From: Candidatus Acidiferrum typicum
Lineage (GTDB): Bacteria; Acidobacteriota; Terriglobia; Acidiferrales; UBA7541
Direction of reading: 5' to 3'
NCBI GenBank assembly: GCA_025463055.1
Contig: JAOAPV010000122.1
Span: 56,724 to 120,723 of the forward strand
DNA: 64,000 bases
Below, piece by piece: positions 24,988 to 34,417 of this stretch. Made by a program: the position numbers and the translations under genes. Every line of letters starts with the position of its first letter. Within the stretch, counting starts at the first letter, position 1. The notes under the pieces are model-generated. The model did no database searches, was not told where the DNA came from, and worked only from the letters and a program-made list of their open reading frames with translations.

Positions 24988-26232
24988 TCAGTCGCCGGGC
25001 TCGGCGCGAAAAGATTCGAGGCACGAATGCTGCAACCCATCGCGGCGAATGAAGTGAATCACGAGAAACATTAGCAGTCCGCCGGCCACCATCACCGCAA
25101 CTGCTATTTGCAGGCCGAACTGCATGTCGTGCAGGTCGGAGATTCTTCCTACCAATTGCGGACCAAATCCGCCCACAAGCTGGGTGACAAACATGTAGAC
25201 GCCGATGGAAGTGGCGTGCGCGCGACGCGGCATCATGTCGTGAATGACCGCGGTAACCGGGCCGTGATACCAGGACATGAAGAAAGCGGCCATCGCCAGC
25301 GCAGCAAGTACGAGCGATTTTTCTTCGGTTTGGATGGCCAGGATCAGGAAAGGCGCGGCGAGGAGAAAAGCAACCGCGATGGCGATAATGCGTCCGTAGG
25401 CAAAACGACGTTGCAGGCGATCCGCAACATAGCCGCCGAAAAGAACGCCGACAAGACTGCACACCAAACCGATGACCGCTAGAGAGACAGAGGCTTGGCG
25501 CAGACTGAAATCTTTATAGGTGACCGCGAAATCGACGCCCCAGGTGAGCAAGGATACGCTGGCAAACGTGATGCACGTGCCGCCAGCGATCATGGCGAGA
25601 AAAGCGGGTACGGTGAGTAGCTTTCGGATGGGACAGATTTCGGAGCACGGTCCGCGGGGCGGCTCTTCGAGCGACAGGACTGCTACGACCGGAACGAGGC
25701 CTGCAGCGGCGATCACGAAAAGCGCGTACTGCCACCCGTAATGCGGACCGATGATGCCGCCGAGGGCCTGGCCAGCAGCGCCGCCCAGGAGCATGCCGCT
25801 GGCGAAAATAGCTTGCGCGGATGCGCGCTTTTCCACGGGGAACGCGCCCGAAATCATGGATTGTGCAGCGGGGGCGTACGCGGCTTCGCCTATGCCGACG
25901 AAGGCGCGCGCGATCAGCAAAAACGCGAAACTGCCGGCGAAGCCTCCGGCGAACGTAGCCAGACTCCAGCAAACAATTCCGAAAGTAATGATGGCTTTGC
26001 GACTGAAGCGGTCAGCGAGGAATCCAAAGGGGATGCTGCCGACGGCGAGAACGAGGAGGAGCCAAGTTTGCAGCGAGCCGAGTTGCGCGTCGGTAACGCC
26101 TAGATCTCTGCGTAGCATGGGAATCAGGGGGATGAAAACCCAGCGGGCGGCGAAGTTGACAAAGTTGACTAGAACAAGTACAGCAAGAAGGCGAAACTGA
26201 TAGGACGTGAGCGGAATGGATTTAGATGACAC
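24988..26232 (-). CDS. MFS transporter (spinster/sugar-phosphate-like group)
   Basis: The permease has about 12 predicted transmembrane helices. The signature loop after helix 2 reads GFLADRFSRKAI, and helix 5 contains FASGMLLGGAAGQALGG. The second half repeats the loop as GGYVADRLQRRFAYGR. The GTG at 26232 has GGAG upstream and directly precedes the first helix; a longer GTG start at 26277 is possible. The substrate cannot be inferred. It is convergent with the gene at 24562 and divergent from the AI-2E family gene. Confidence 0.83.
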   Translation of the reverse strand: MSSKSIPLTSYQFRLLAVLVLVNFVNFAARWVFIPLIPMLRRDLGVTDAQLGSLQTWLLLVLAVGSIPFGFLADRFSRKAIITFGIVCWSLATFAGGFAGSFAFLLIARAFVGIGEAAYAPAAQSMISGAFPVEKRASAQAIFASGMLLGGAAGQALGGIIGPHYGWQYALFVIAAAGLVPVVAVLSLEEPPRGPCSEICPIRKLLTVPAFLAMIAGGTCITFASVSLLTWGVDFAVTYKDFSLRQASVSLAVIGLVCSLVGVLFGGYVADRLQRRFAYGRIIAIAVAFLLAAPFLILAIQTEEKSLVLAALAMAAFFMSWYHGPVTAVIHDMMPRRAHATSIGVYMFVTQLVGGFGPQLVGRISDLHDMQFGLQIAVAVMVAGGLLMFLVIHFIRRDGLQHSCLESFRAEPGD

Positions 26233-26346
26233 TCTGAATTGGCTCCATCGGCGAGTCGATACGTCTGGGGTTTCCACGAGATGGCCAACGGGTGCGGCCT
26301 CGCGGGTTCAGCGTCCGCTCTATCCTGCTTTCATTATATACCGCGC

Positions 26347-27420
26347 ATGAATCCAACTTCTTCTTCCACGGCGAGCACGAGTGACCGGTTGACCACCGTA
26401 CTTTCGTACGGGGCGCTCCTGCTGCTGATTTACCTGGTATTTCGCATCGTCGAGCCATTTTTAGTGCCACTGGCGTGGTCGGCGGTGCTGGCGATTTTCT
26501 TCTATCCGGTGCACGAATGGATGATGCGCCGACTGCAGCCGAGCCGCGCGGCGCTGGCGAGCACGCTGGGCGTGACGGTGCTGCTGATTGCGCCCGCGCT
26601 CTTGGTACTGGTCTATGCGGCGCGGGAGGCCATCGACGCCACGGCGCGGTTGCAGGATGCACTCATGGATCCGGACAAGGCTTTACCTTCGCATGCAGTG
26701 GCTTGGATCCGGCACCAGCTTCCGCAAGCCTGGCAGTCCACGGATTTTTCGCAACCCCTACGTCAGGGAGCGGAAAGGATCGCGACCTTTCTGGCATCGC
26801 GCCTGGCGGGGCTGGTGAAGAACCTGTTCACCTTTTTTGTGGATTTGTTCATCGTGATTTTCGCGCTATTTTTCATGTTCCGCGACGGCGAGGAGATCGT
26901 GCGCGGGGCAAGCCATTTGGTGCCATTTGACGAGTCGATTCAGGAGGACATGCTGCGGGAGTCGCGCGATTTGATTTTTGCAAGCGTGGCTGTGGCGCTG
27001 GCAATTGCGGTGCTGCAAGGAGTTTTGGGAGGTTTCGCGTTCACAGTGGGCGGGATTTCTTCCCCGCTTTTCTGGGCGGTGTTGATTGCGTTCTTTTCGC
27101 TGGTGCCGGTGGTGGGATCGGCGCTGATTTGGGTGCCGGCGGCGCTGTTTCTGGCGTTCAGCGGGCATTGGGGGAAGGGACTCGCGATAGTGGTGATTTG
27201 CGGCGGGGTAGCGGGAGTTGCTGACAATATTGTGCGGCCGCTGCTGCTCCGAAATCGCACGCATCTGAATGAGCTGTTGCTATTCCTGGGCGTTTTGGGA
27301 GGGCTGGAAGTGTTTGGGCTGTTGGGCTTAGTGATTGGGCCAACGATTTTGGCCGCGGCGATGGGAGTGTTTCGCGTTTATGTGGAGCATCGGGATAGGC
27401 AGGCAGCGCTTGCTGTGTAA
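26347..27420 (+). CDS. AI-2E family transporter (YdiK/PerM-like permease)
   Basis: The 357-residue membrane protein has about eight helices. Typical family blocks are FLVPLAWSAVLAIFFYPVH near the N-terminus, FALFFMFRDGEEI in the middle and GVLGGLEVFGLLGLVIGP near the C-terminus. The family exports small molecules (AI-2 in TqsA, other solutes elsewhere), so quorum sensing should not be assumed. The start at 26347 has no ribosome binding site. TATATA at 26335-26340 would place transcription initiation at or next to the ATG, so the mRNA may be leaderless. Confidence 0.85.
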   Translation: MNPTSSSTASTSDRLTTVLSYGALLLLIYLVFRIVEPFLVPLAWSAVLAIFFYPVHEWMMRRLQPSRAALASTLGVTVLLIAPALLVLVYAAREAIDATARLQDALMDPDKALPSHAVAWIRHQLPQAWQSTDFSQPLRQGAERIATFLASRLAGLVKNLFTFFVDLFIVIFALFFMFRDGEEIVRGASHLVPFDESIQEDMLRESRDLIFASVAVALAIAVLQGVLGGFAFTVGGISSPLFWAVLIAFFSLVPVVGSALIWVPAALFLAFSGHWGKGLAIVVICGGVAGVADNIVRPLLLRNRTHLNELLLFLGVLGGLEVFGLLGLVIGPTILAAAMGVFRVYVEHRDRQAALAV

Positions 27421-27492
27421 TCGTTTGCTGCGTAACACCGCGGGCGAATTTGCGTGCGGGGTAATGGGCGTGTGCTAGAGTACCCGACTCAG

Positions 27493-29958
27493 ATGAGTAC
27501 GAACGGCTACAAGCCTGCTGTGGTGCATCCGGAATTGCCGCCGGAAAAATTGCGGTGGAGGTGTGAACCCTCGCGATTGCCGTTTGAAACGACGGCGCAG
27601 GCCGAGTTGCGTGAAGGGTTCATTGGGCAAGAGCGTGCGCTGCGGGCGCTGAAGATGGGCGTGGAACTTTCCGCGCCGGGGTACAACGTGTTTGTGTGCG
27701 GGCTGGCAGGCACGAGCCGCGGCGGGACCATTGCGCACATGATCGAAGAGCTGCATCCCAAGACGAAAACGTCGCTAGATCGCTGCTACGTCAATAATTT
27801 CAAAATCACAGACCGGCCCAGATTGCTTTCCTTGCCGCGCGGGCAGGCGAATTCGTTCAAGAAAGATATGCAGGCGGGAATTGATTTTCTGCGGCGGCGC
27901 ATCCCGCAGGTGTTTGAAGGCGAACCGTTCCAGCGGCAAAAGGGAAGGATCGTTGAGCGGTTTACGGTGCGCGAGAAAGAGTTGATGGACGACTTCACGC
28001 GGCGGATTGCGCGGGAGCAGTTTGCGCTGGGGCACATGCAGGTGGGCGCCGTTGCGCTGCCGGAGATTTTTCCGGTGCTCGAAGGGCAGATGGTGCCGAT
28101 CGAAGACATTTCGAAGATGGTGCATGAGGGCAAGCTGGATTCGCCCGTGGCCGAGGAGATCGAGCGGAAGTACGAACAGTTTCGGCAGGAGTTCACGGTT
28201 GTCTACCGCAAGACGCTCACGCTTTCGCGGGAGCTCGCGAGCGAGCTTAGTTATTTGGAGCAGGAAGCGGCGTCGGTTCTGGTGGATGGAGTAATCGAGG
28301 AGCTGAAGGAAAAATATCCGGGCACGAGCGTGTCCGAATATTTGGAAGAGGTGCGGCACCACTTGCTGGATAATCTCGATCCTTTCAAGGAGCGCGAAGG
28401 CGAGGGCGAGCAGGAAGGACCTGAGCCGCCGCCGGATGGCACGCCGAAACCGCCGGGTGCGCAGGACCGCGATCCATTCCGGCTGTACGGAGTTAACGTC
28501 ATCTTGGCGCACGGCGATGAAGATGGCTCACCGGTGATTTTCGAGACTACGCCGACGTACGCGAATTTGTTTGGCACGATTCAGCGCGCCTACGACGCGC
28601 GGGGCGGGTGGACGAGCGACTTCATGGACCTGCGCGGAGGTTCGCTGCTGCGCGCGGACGGCGGATTCTTGATCATGTATTCGCTGGAGGCGCTGTCCGA
28701 AGTGGGAGTTTGGCGCGCGTTGAAACGCACGCTGAATCACAACCGCCTGGAGATTCAGCCGTTGGAGATGTTTTATCCGTTTGGCGGGAGCGCGCTGAAA
28801 CCGGAAGCGGTCGAAATCAATGTGAAAGTGATTTTGATTGGTGACCGGCAATTGTACGAGCTGCTGTACGAGTACGAAGAAGACTTTCGCAAGATTTTCA
28901 AAGTGCGCGTGGAGTTTGACGAAGAGATGCACATGAGCGACGGCGTCATCGCGGAGTACGCGGGCCGGCTGCGCGCGTTGTGCGAGAAGGAAGGGCTTTC
29001 GCCGTTTGATCGCGGAGCGTTTGCGGCGATTTTGGAGTATGGCGTGCGGCAGGCGGGACGACGTAACAAGGTTACCGCGCGTTTTGTGGACATTGCGGAT
29101 TTGGCGCGCGAGGCGCATTACGCGGCTGCGGCTGCCGGTGAACCTGTGGTGCGCGCGGCGCATGTGCGCACGGCTCTTTCGGCGAAGATGGAGCGGCACA
29201 ACCTGATCGAAACGCGCATTCGCGAGATGATTGAAGACGGCACGCTGCTGGTGGATTTGGAGGGAAAGCGCGTTGGCCAGGTGAACGGGCTTAGCGTGCT
29301 GGAAATTGGCGGCTACGCTTTTGGGAAACCGGTGCGGATCACTTCGACCGCGGCGCTGGGAAAATCGGGCGTCATTAATATTGAGCGCGAATCGAATTTG
29401 AGCGGGCGGTTTCACGATAAGGGCGTGCACATTATTTCGGGCTATTTGCGGAGCAGGTTTGCGCAAGACAAGCCGCTGTCGCTCGCGGCTAGCATTTGCT
29501 TTGAGCAGTCGTATTCGGGCGTGGACGGGGATAGCGCGAGTTCGACGGAGATTTACGCGCTGATTTCGGCGCTGGCGGAACTGCCGCTGCGGCAGGACAT
29601 CGCTGTGACCGGTTCGATGAACCAGCAGGGCGATATTCAGGCGATTGGTGGAGTGAACGAAAAGATTGAGGGATTTTTCGACGTGTGCCGGATTAAGGGG
29701 CTGAGCGGAACGCAAGGCGTGATGATTCCAGCGTCGAACGTCGAGGATTTGATGTTGCGCGACGATGTGCTGGAAGCGGTGGCCGCGGGGAAATTTCACA
29801 TCTGGCCGGTGACAAAGGTGGAAGAGGGAATTGAGATTTTGACCGGAATGACCGCGGGTTCTTGCAATGGCGATGGAACGTTTCAGACTAACACTGTGTT
29901 TGCGCAGGTGAATGACCGCTTGAGCAAGATGGCGCAGATGATGAAAGACTTTGAGTAG
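27493..29958 (+). CDS. LonB-like ATP-dependent protease (AAA_32 plus Lon proteolytic domain)
   Basis: The 821-residue protein has a short N-domain, an AAA-type ATPase with a long helical insertion (about 130-330), and a C-terminal Lon protease domain (about 580-790). Ser in GVDGDSASSTE and Lys in GGVNEKIEGF form the catalytic Ser-Lys dyad. The Walker A equivalent reads CGLAGTSRGGT, without the usual GKT/S Lys; related proteins often have Arg there. Walker B-like GGFLIMYSLEAL and an Arg-containing second region follow. No membrane segment, so it is cytoplasmic. A GTG start at 27454 is possible. It probably degrades damaged or regulatory proteins. Confidence 0.86.
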   Translation: MSTNGYKPAVVHPELPPEKLRWRCEPSRLPFETTAQAELREGFIGQERALRALKMGVELSAPGYNVFVCGLAGTSRGGTIAHMIEELHPKTKTSLDRCYVNNFKITDRPRLLSLPRGQANSFKKDMQAGIDFLRRRIPQVFEGEPFQRQKGRIVERFTVREKELMDDFTRRIAREQFALGHMQVGAVALPEIFPVLEGQMVPIEDISKMVHEGKLDSPVAEEIERKYEQFRQEFTVVYRKTLTLSRELASELSYLEQEAASVLVDGVIEELKEKYPGTSVSEYLEEVRHHLLDNLDPFKEREGEGEQEGPEPPPDGTPKPPGAQDRDPFRLYGVNVILAHGDEDGSPVIFETTPTYANLFGTIQRAYDARGGWTSDFMDLRGGSLLRADGGFLIMYSLEALSEVGVWRALKRTLNHNRLEIQPLEMFYPFGGSALKPEAVEINVKVILIGDRQLYELLYEYEEDFRKIFKVRVEFDEEMHMSDGVIAEYAGRLRALCEKEGLSPFDRGAFAAILEYGVRQAGRRNKVTARFVDIADLAREAHYAAAAAGEPVVRAAHVRTALSAKMERHNLIETRIREMIEDGTLLVDLEGKRVGQVNGLSVLEIGGYAFGKPVRITSTAALGKSGVINIERESNLSGRFHDKGVHIISGYLRSRFAQDKPLSLAASICFEQSYSGVDGDSASSTEIYALISALAELPLRQDIAVTGSMNQQGDIQAIGGVNEKIEGFFDVCRIKGLSGTQGVMIPASNVEDLMLRDDVLEAVAAGKFHIWPVTKVEEGIEILTGMTAGSCNGDGTFQTNTVFAQVNDRLSKMAQMMKDFE

Positions 29959-30048
29959 TCGAAAGTCGCCATTAAATCTTCTTCCTCTTATCGCTTATTC
30001 CAGCGGAAATCCAGGAAACCTAAGAATGGATAGGGTGTGCCGAGAAGA

Positions 30049-30067
30049 GGCGCAGTAGTGCTGCGCC
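30049..30067. repeat. REP-like palindrome, copy 2
   Basis: Arms GGCGCAG and CTGCGCC (7 bp) around TAGTG. Read on the minus strand it is GTAGGGCGCAG-CACTA-CTGCGCC, so it shares flank, arm pattern and loop with the copy at 7701-7723. It lies between convergent genes, a usual place for REP elements. Confidence 0.6.
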
Positions 30068-30086
30068 CTACGGTTTTGTGATGATG

Positions 30087-31064
30087 TCAGTTCGGCGGCG
30101 GAGCGAGGTAGGCTTGGCGATGGTCTACTTCATGCGAGGCATTCCTTACCTTGACTTTGATGGTGTGGAGTTGGCCGTCCGTGGCGGGTGGGGCGAAGGC
30201 GATGCTGTATTCGTGGCGGATTAGCTGGGCGATCTCGGCGTAAGCGCGGCTGAATTCGTCGGCGTTGCTGGGAAAGTAGACGCGGCCGCCGGTTACTGCG
30301 GAAAGTTCGCGCAACGCCTGGTCAGCTTCCGCGAAGCCTTCTTGGATGACGACACGATTGGAACGATCTTGCGCCGAGAGCTTCTTCTGCTTTTTAGCTG
30401 GCCTGCGGAAATCGGCGGTAAGGGAGACTCCGAGTATGCGCACGTCGGAGGTGAGCAGCTTGCGCTGAATGGCTTGCGGATCTTCCGGAGGCGAGGAGTC
30501 GAAGCCGGTGGAGAGGAGAACGATGGTCTTCTTTCCGGGCAACCGCGCGAGCCAGTCGATCGCCATCGCGAGGCTGGAGGAGAGATTCAGGTCGGCAAAA
30601 TCGTTAGAGAAATTGATGCTTTGAAGCGCGAGGCGCGCTTCGGTTTTATTCGCCGTGAAATTGAGGAGAAGCTGAGGAGTTTTGGAATAGCTGGCGACGG
30701 CTACGTGGTCTGTGGGAGCGAGCGTGGTGAGGAGCGTGTCCGCGGCTAAGAGATGGCTTTTGCTGAGGAAGAGGACCGCGGGGCCGGATTCGATTAGGAG
30801 CAGAAGCTGTGCGGGTTCCTCGATGGGGAGGAAATCGGTAATGGGTTGGTCGACGCCGTTGTCGAAGAGTTGAAAGTCCTCGCGGCGGAGGCCTTCGACG
30901 AAATGCCCGGCTGAGTCAGTTACGGTGACACCGACGTTTACGCGATTTACCGTAACGCGAATCGGCGGGGGCTGCTGAGTTTGGCCGACCGAAATCGACG
31001 CGACGATGAGCAGTAGGAGCAGGATAGCCAAAAATGGCTGTCCCACATTGCTTATTCGAGCCAT
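30087..31064 (-). CDS. Exported VWFA-related protein of the acidobacterial type, without an intact MIDAS
   Basis: The 325-residue product has an N-terminal hydrophobic export segment (PFLAILLLLLIVASISVGQ). The block VNVGVTVTDSAGHFVEGLRREDFQLFDNG is the hallmark start of the VWFA-related acidobacterial family. The VWA fold follows with TIVLLSTGFDSS and a C-terminal block EYSIAFAPP. The metal-site motif, normally DxSxS, reads LLIESGPAVLF here, so divalent metal binding at that site looks lost. The start at 31064 overlaps the upstream gene by 13 nt; a TTG at 31097 is the alternative. Probably a periplasmic or surface interaction protein. Confidence 0.78.
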   Translation of the reverse strand: MARISNVGQPFLAILLLLLIVASISVGQTQQPPPIRVTVNRVNVGVTVTDSAGHFVEGLRREDFQLFDNGVDQPITDFLPIEEPAQLLLLIESGPAVLFLSKSHLLAADTLLTTLAPTDHVAVASYSKTPQLLLNFTANKTEARLALQSINFSNDFADLNLSSSLAMAIDWLARLPGKKTIVLLSTGFDSSPPEDPQAIQRKLLTSDVRILGVSLTADFRRPAKKQKKLSAQDRSNRVVIQEGFAEADQALRELSAVTGGRVYFPSNADEFSRAYAEIAQLIRHEYSIAFAPPATDGQLHTIKVKVRNASHEVDHRQAYLAPPPN

Positions 31065-32806
31065 TCGTCGAAGTGGACGCCCTTGGAATCTTTCCAAGAG
31101 GCGCCGGCTAGAAAATGAAGATGACGCGGGAAGACTTCGGGATTCATGTTGAGCAGCCAGTCTGGGACTTGGCCACCCGTCGATTCCGGACTAGCTTTCG
31201 TCCCTCTCCTTGCAGCGCCTGCCGAAGGGTTCTTAGCTTGTTCAATCCAGCGCGACTTCAGGGCTTGATAGTCAATCTTTTGAAAATTCATAAACGTGAG
31301 CCCGTTGAGGTTTGCGGGCAATTGCACGCGAGCGGCCTGGAACGTGGCAGGTAACGATGTTTGGGTTTGGGGACTTCCGGGCGAACGCTTGGCGAGGAAT
31401 TCGCGCAGCGTTTCGCTGCGGCTGGAGGCGAGAACGAAGCTGGGCGTCACGGCCACGTGATAGAAATTCCACTGCGCGACGCCCGTGCTGTTTTGTCCGC
31501 CACCTAGAGAGACCTTCACGAACGTGGCATCACCTTCGGTGCGCTCGGAACCAAGTTGGTCGCCGAAGACGGTGCGAAGGAGTTTCAGCGTGTCTGGTTT
31601 ATTGCGAATACCGACGCAATAGACAGCTTTCTGCGGGTCCATGGCCGGATTGCTTTGGATGGATGCAAAGTCGCCGCTGAGTAGCGCGAGAGCGTCGGGA
31701 AGCGGCATGCCGATGCGCGAAGCCGCGAGGCCCTCGATCATTTCCGCGCCGCCTTGCTGTTGTTGCGGGAGCGCGACGCGCAGAGCGCGCTTCAGCAGAT
31801 CGTAAAATGCAGAAGGATTGAACTGGGCTTCGCTGTACGAAATGACGTCGGGCGAAACAAAGGAAAGAGACGCAGGCGCTTGCTGGCCGTCGGTCCAAAG
31901 ATCGAAAAGCGTGCCGGGAGCGACGTCGCCGAGGACCGCGCCTTTTACGCGGGCCCTTGCGCCTTCAAGGGTGACATCGCCCGAAAGAGAATGAATAGAC
32001 TCAAGCTTAAGCGCGTCCAGGATGGGTTCGATTTTAACGGGAGAGTTGGCTGGAGCGGCTGATGCCAAATCCTTCAGTTGCGGAACGCGTAGGAAAAATT
32101 CGAGCAAGCCGCCATGAAACAAAGGCTGGGCTTCCTGGTAAGCGGCTGTTTGCGCGAGCGACGAACCTGGGGTCTTGCCGTCGAGACGCGAGAGAATTTC
32201 CTCCAAGACACCAAGCTCGCTGGAGCTTACGGCGTATTTGCCGCGCTCCGTCCAGTAGGTGACGCTGTCCTTTCGCTCGATTTTGAGCGCCGGGGCGCCT
32301 CCGACCGTAATGGTGGAAATTTGCGGTGGCTCTTTTTCCTGCGAGCGGAAGCGCAGAACGGTTTTCGCGAGCAGCAGCTCCTTGCCGGTGCGATCGTATA
32401 CGAAGAACATGCCGTTCCAGGGGCGGTCCGTTGATTTTGCCGGGGCCGCTTTGGTTTCGGGCTTGCGCAGATAGCCGAACACGAAAGAGTTTTCGAGCAG
32501 CGAAGAGGTTTGCTCGATTTCTTCCCGGGAGAGCTGCGGCTTGGAGGGATCTCGGTCGGAGCTACTTTGCATATTTTGCAACGCGGCTGCGCGAAGAGGC
32601 GCAACGTCCGGGTCGTCCCATAGGGCGAGAAGGGAATTGGATTTTCTCGCGTCCCCAACAGGCGTGCCGCGCCAGATGACGTAGAACGTAGTGCGCGGGG
32701 GCATCTGCGCCGGCTCAAGGGGAGCTTGCGCCCAAGTACCATCGGCGCAGAGCAATGTGAAGACAAGAATCAGCAATACGAGAATTTGCGGATGAATGCG
32801 CTTCAT
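31052..32806 (-). CDS. Exported protein of unknown function (584 residues)
   Basis: A signal peptide (MKRIHPQILVLLILVFTLLC...WAQ) with GGAGA upstream begins the protein. The mature part contains repeats of a mixed alpha/beta pattern (for example TFYVIWRGTPVG, GMFFVYDRTGKELLLAKTVL, VIRNKP-like blocks) reminiscent of large exported acidobacterial proteins that score a protein-level substrate. No catalytic motif is recognised. It overlaps the VWFA-related gene downstream, so the two are probably co-expressed and may act together at the cell envelope. Confidence 0.68.
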   Translation of the reverse strand: MKRIHPQILVLLILVFTLLCADGTWAQAPLEPAQMPPRTTFYVIWRGTPVGDARKSNSLLALWDDPDVAPLRAAALQNMQSSSDRDPSKPQLSREEIEQTSSLLENSFVFGYLRKPETKAAPAKSTDRPWNGMFFVYDRTGKELLLAKTVLRFRSQEKEPPQISTITVGGAPALKIERKDSVTYWTERGKYAVSSSELGVLEEILSRLDGKTPGSSLAQTAAYQEAQPLFHGGLLEFFLRVPQLKDLASAAPANSPVKIEPILDALKLESIHSLSGDVTLEGARARVKGAVLGDVAPGTLFDLWTDGQQAPASLSFVSPDVISYSEAQFNPSAFYDLLKRALRVALPQQQQGGAEMIEGLAASRIGMPLPDALALLSGDFASIQSNPAMDPQKAVYCVGIRNKPDTLKLLRTVFGDQLGSERTEGDATFVKVSLGGGQNSTGVAQWNFYHVAVTPSFVLASSRSETLREFLAKRSPGSPQTQTSLPATFQAARVQLPANLNGLTFMNFQKIDYQALKSRWIEQAKNPSAGAARRGTKASPESTGGQVPDWLLNMNPEVFPRHLHFLAGASWKDSKGVHFDEWLE

Positions 32807-32944
32807 GGAGTCTCCGGCGAGTTCGTTCCGATAAATGCGGATATGTAAATGCTAGCTTCGCGGCGGAAAAGACAGAAGCCCTGTCCCGCATGTGGTTTCC
32901 AGAACACAAAACAGGGCGTGGCGATTGCTTTGCTGCTGCGTAGT

Positions 32945-33835
32945 CTAGGACGGCTTGGCAGCAGAAGCCGCAGGAGTAGCTGCTGGGGCGCCGCCTTCTT
33001 TGGGAGTCGACAGGTAGCCGGTGATCTGATTTTTGCCGACTTCAAAGACGACAAATTCGTAGGGCGGCATGCGCGAACCGCCGCGCACGTAGAACTGCAC
33101 GGGCTCGCCGGCGGTCTTATCTTTCTTTTCGATGGATCGGTCATCCACGAATACCGTTACGGTGTACTTCGATTTCTTCTGGTCAACCTTGTTCAGCGTG
33201 ACTTGAACCGGTCCGACCTTCTGGGCCGTCTTGCTCTTGGCGATTTTGAATTCGTAATAGTTGCGGTCGCCGCGGCGCTTGAGCTCTTCCAGGTCGTCGC
33301 GATTGTGCGCAATCAGGCCGCTCATAACGCCCATATCGCCGTTGGCGCGGTCCAGACGGCCCTTGGTAGCCTCAAGATCGGAGCGAGTGGCCTCAATATC
33401 CTTTTTGGCGCCGCCGACTTCCGTGGCAACGGCGTTGATCTTAGTGTTGCTCTCCTGCTGCGCCGCGTTTAGCTCTGCGGCGAGTTTTTGGTCAGCGGCC
33501 TGCTGGTCCTTGCGAATGGATTCTGCGCGGCTGCGGGCGTTGGCGAGCTCCGATTGCGTCAAGTGCATCTTCTGTTCGGTAACATCGATGTGGCCCTTGA
33601 GATCGGCAAGGCGCGAGTTGGCCTGATCGAGTTGGGCCGCCAGCAGTTTGTTCTGATCCTGAGTCTTGGAAAGATTGGATTCCAAGCGAGACTGCACGGA
33701 GTAGCCGGCAAATCCAAGTCCGGCAAGGCCAAGGAAGAGAACGATGACCACGATGGCGATCCAGCGGGGAGTTCCGGTGGTGCCTTCGTAGTGGTAGGAC
33801 TCCTGTGGGGTAGGTACGTTCGGCGAAATGCTCAT
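32945..33835 (-). CDS. Membrane-anchored coiled-coil protein
   Basis: The 296-residue product has a short cytoplasmic Pro-rich N-terminus and one transmembrane helix (WIAIVVIVLFLGLAGLGFAGY). A long coiled coil follows from about 50 to 190 (leucine/alanine heptads), and then a compact beta domain (VGPVQVTLNKVDQKKSKYTV, PPYEFVVFEVGKNQITGYL). An AGGAGG ribosome binding site sits before the ATG. A promoter is visible at 33880-33909. Function unknown; the shape suggests an envelope scaffold. Confidence 0.72.
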   Translation of the reverse strand: MSISPNVPTPQESYHYEGTTGTPRWIAIVVIVLFLGLAGLGFAGYSVQSRLESNLSKTQDQNKLLAAQLDQANSRLADLKGHIDVTEQKMHLTQSELANARSRAESIRKDQQAADQKLAAELNAAQQESNTKINAVATEVGGAKKDIEATRSDLEATKGRLDRANGDMGVMSGLIAHNRDDLEELKRRGDRNYYEFKIAKSKTAQKVGPVQVTLNKVDQKKSKYTVTVFVDDRSIEKKDKTAGEPVQFYVRGGSRMPPYEFVVFEVGKNQITGYLSTPKEGGAPAATPAASAAKPS

Positions 33836-33879
33836 TCAGCCTCCTGAAAGGTTGGCCCAGAGGGCAGGTACAACACTAA

Positions 33880-33909
33880 ATTATCCCTCGCAACGGGCAC
33901 ACGTGTCCA
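33880..33909 (-). promoter_or_regulatory. Sigma-70-type promoter of the coiled-coil gene
   Basis: On the minus strand: TGGACA (33909-33904), an 18-bp spacer, GATAAT (33885-33880). Each box differs from consensus at one base. It points at the gene starting at 33835. Confidence 0.45.
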
Positions 33910-33915
33910 TATCGA

Positions 33916-34344
33916 CTAGCGCTTGGTGCTACGCGAGCGAGACTTTGTTTGCACATTCCCCTTAGATGCAGGCCATCGAGAGAAGATGGACGTTGTGAGG
34001 CCACCCCGGGGTGTGAATTCGCCGCGAACTACGCACCATTCCGGCTGAACGGCGGCCACAATGTCACGCAGGATCTTGTTGACGGCGTTTTCGTAAAAGA
34101 TGCCCAGGTTACGGTAGGCGAGCAGGTACATCTTTAGCGCTTTCAGCTCAATGCAATCCTTGCGTGGCATGTATTGGATGGTTATGGTGCCGAAATCGGG
34201 CAGGCCCGTCTTCGGGCAGACGGAGGAATACTCCGGAAATTTTGTGGTGATGATGTACCCGGGGAACTGGTTCGGCCAGGTTTCGAGCGGCGGGAGTTTT
34301 GCGTCGATGCCTGCGCGGGCATGCTCTTCCGTGTAATTGGCCAT
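33916..34344 (-). CDS. queF: NADPH-dependent 7-cyano-7-deazaguanine (preQ0) reductase, short type
   Basis: The 142-residue enzyme reduces preQ0 to preQ1 in queuosine synthesis. The catalytic Cys lies in YSSVCPKTGLPDFGTI together with the nearby Asp, followed by ELKALKMYLLAYRNLGIF (substrate-binding Glu). The start at 34344 (MANYTEEH) has CTGGAG upstream; a longer frame to 34479 runs into the neighbouring gene and adds nothing. The length matches single-domain QueF. No other queuosine genes are nearby. The C-terminus is unusually basic and Ser-rich (SKGNVQTKSRSRSTKR). Confidence 0.9.
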   Translation of the reverse strand: MANYTEEHARAGIDAKLPPLETWPNQFPGYIITTKFPEYSSVCPKTGLPDFGTITIQYMPRKDCIELKALKMYLLAYRNLGIFYENAVNKILRDIVAAVQPEWCVVRGEFTPRGGLTTSIFSRWPASKGNVQTKSRSRSTKR

Positions 34345-34417
34345 GATTGCTCCAGATAAGTATTGTACGACGGCCGGCGGAGTCGCGCTGTTGCCCGGCT
34401 TCGGTTTATCGCAGGAA

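Noticed and set aside
26347..27420. Quorum-sensing role for the AI-2E family permease
   Set aside because: The family name is historical; most members export other solutes and no luxS or lsr gene is near.
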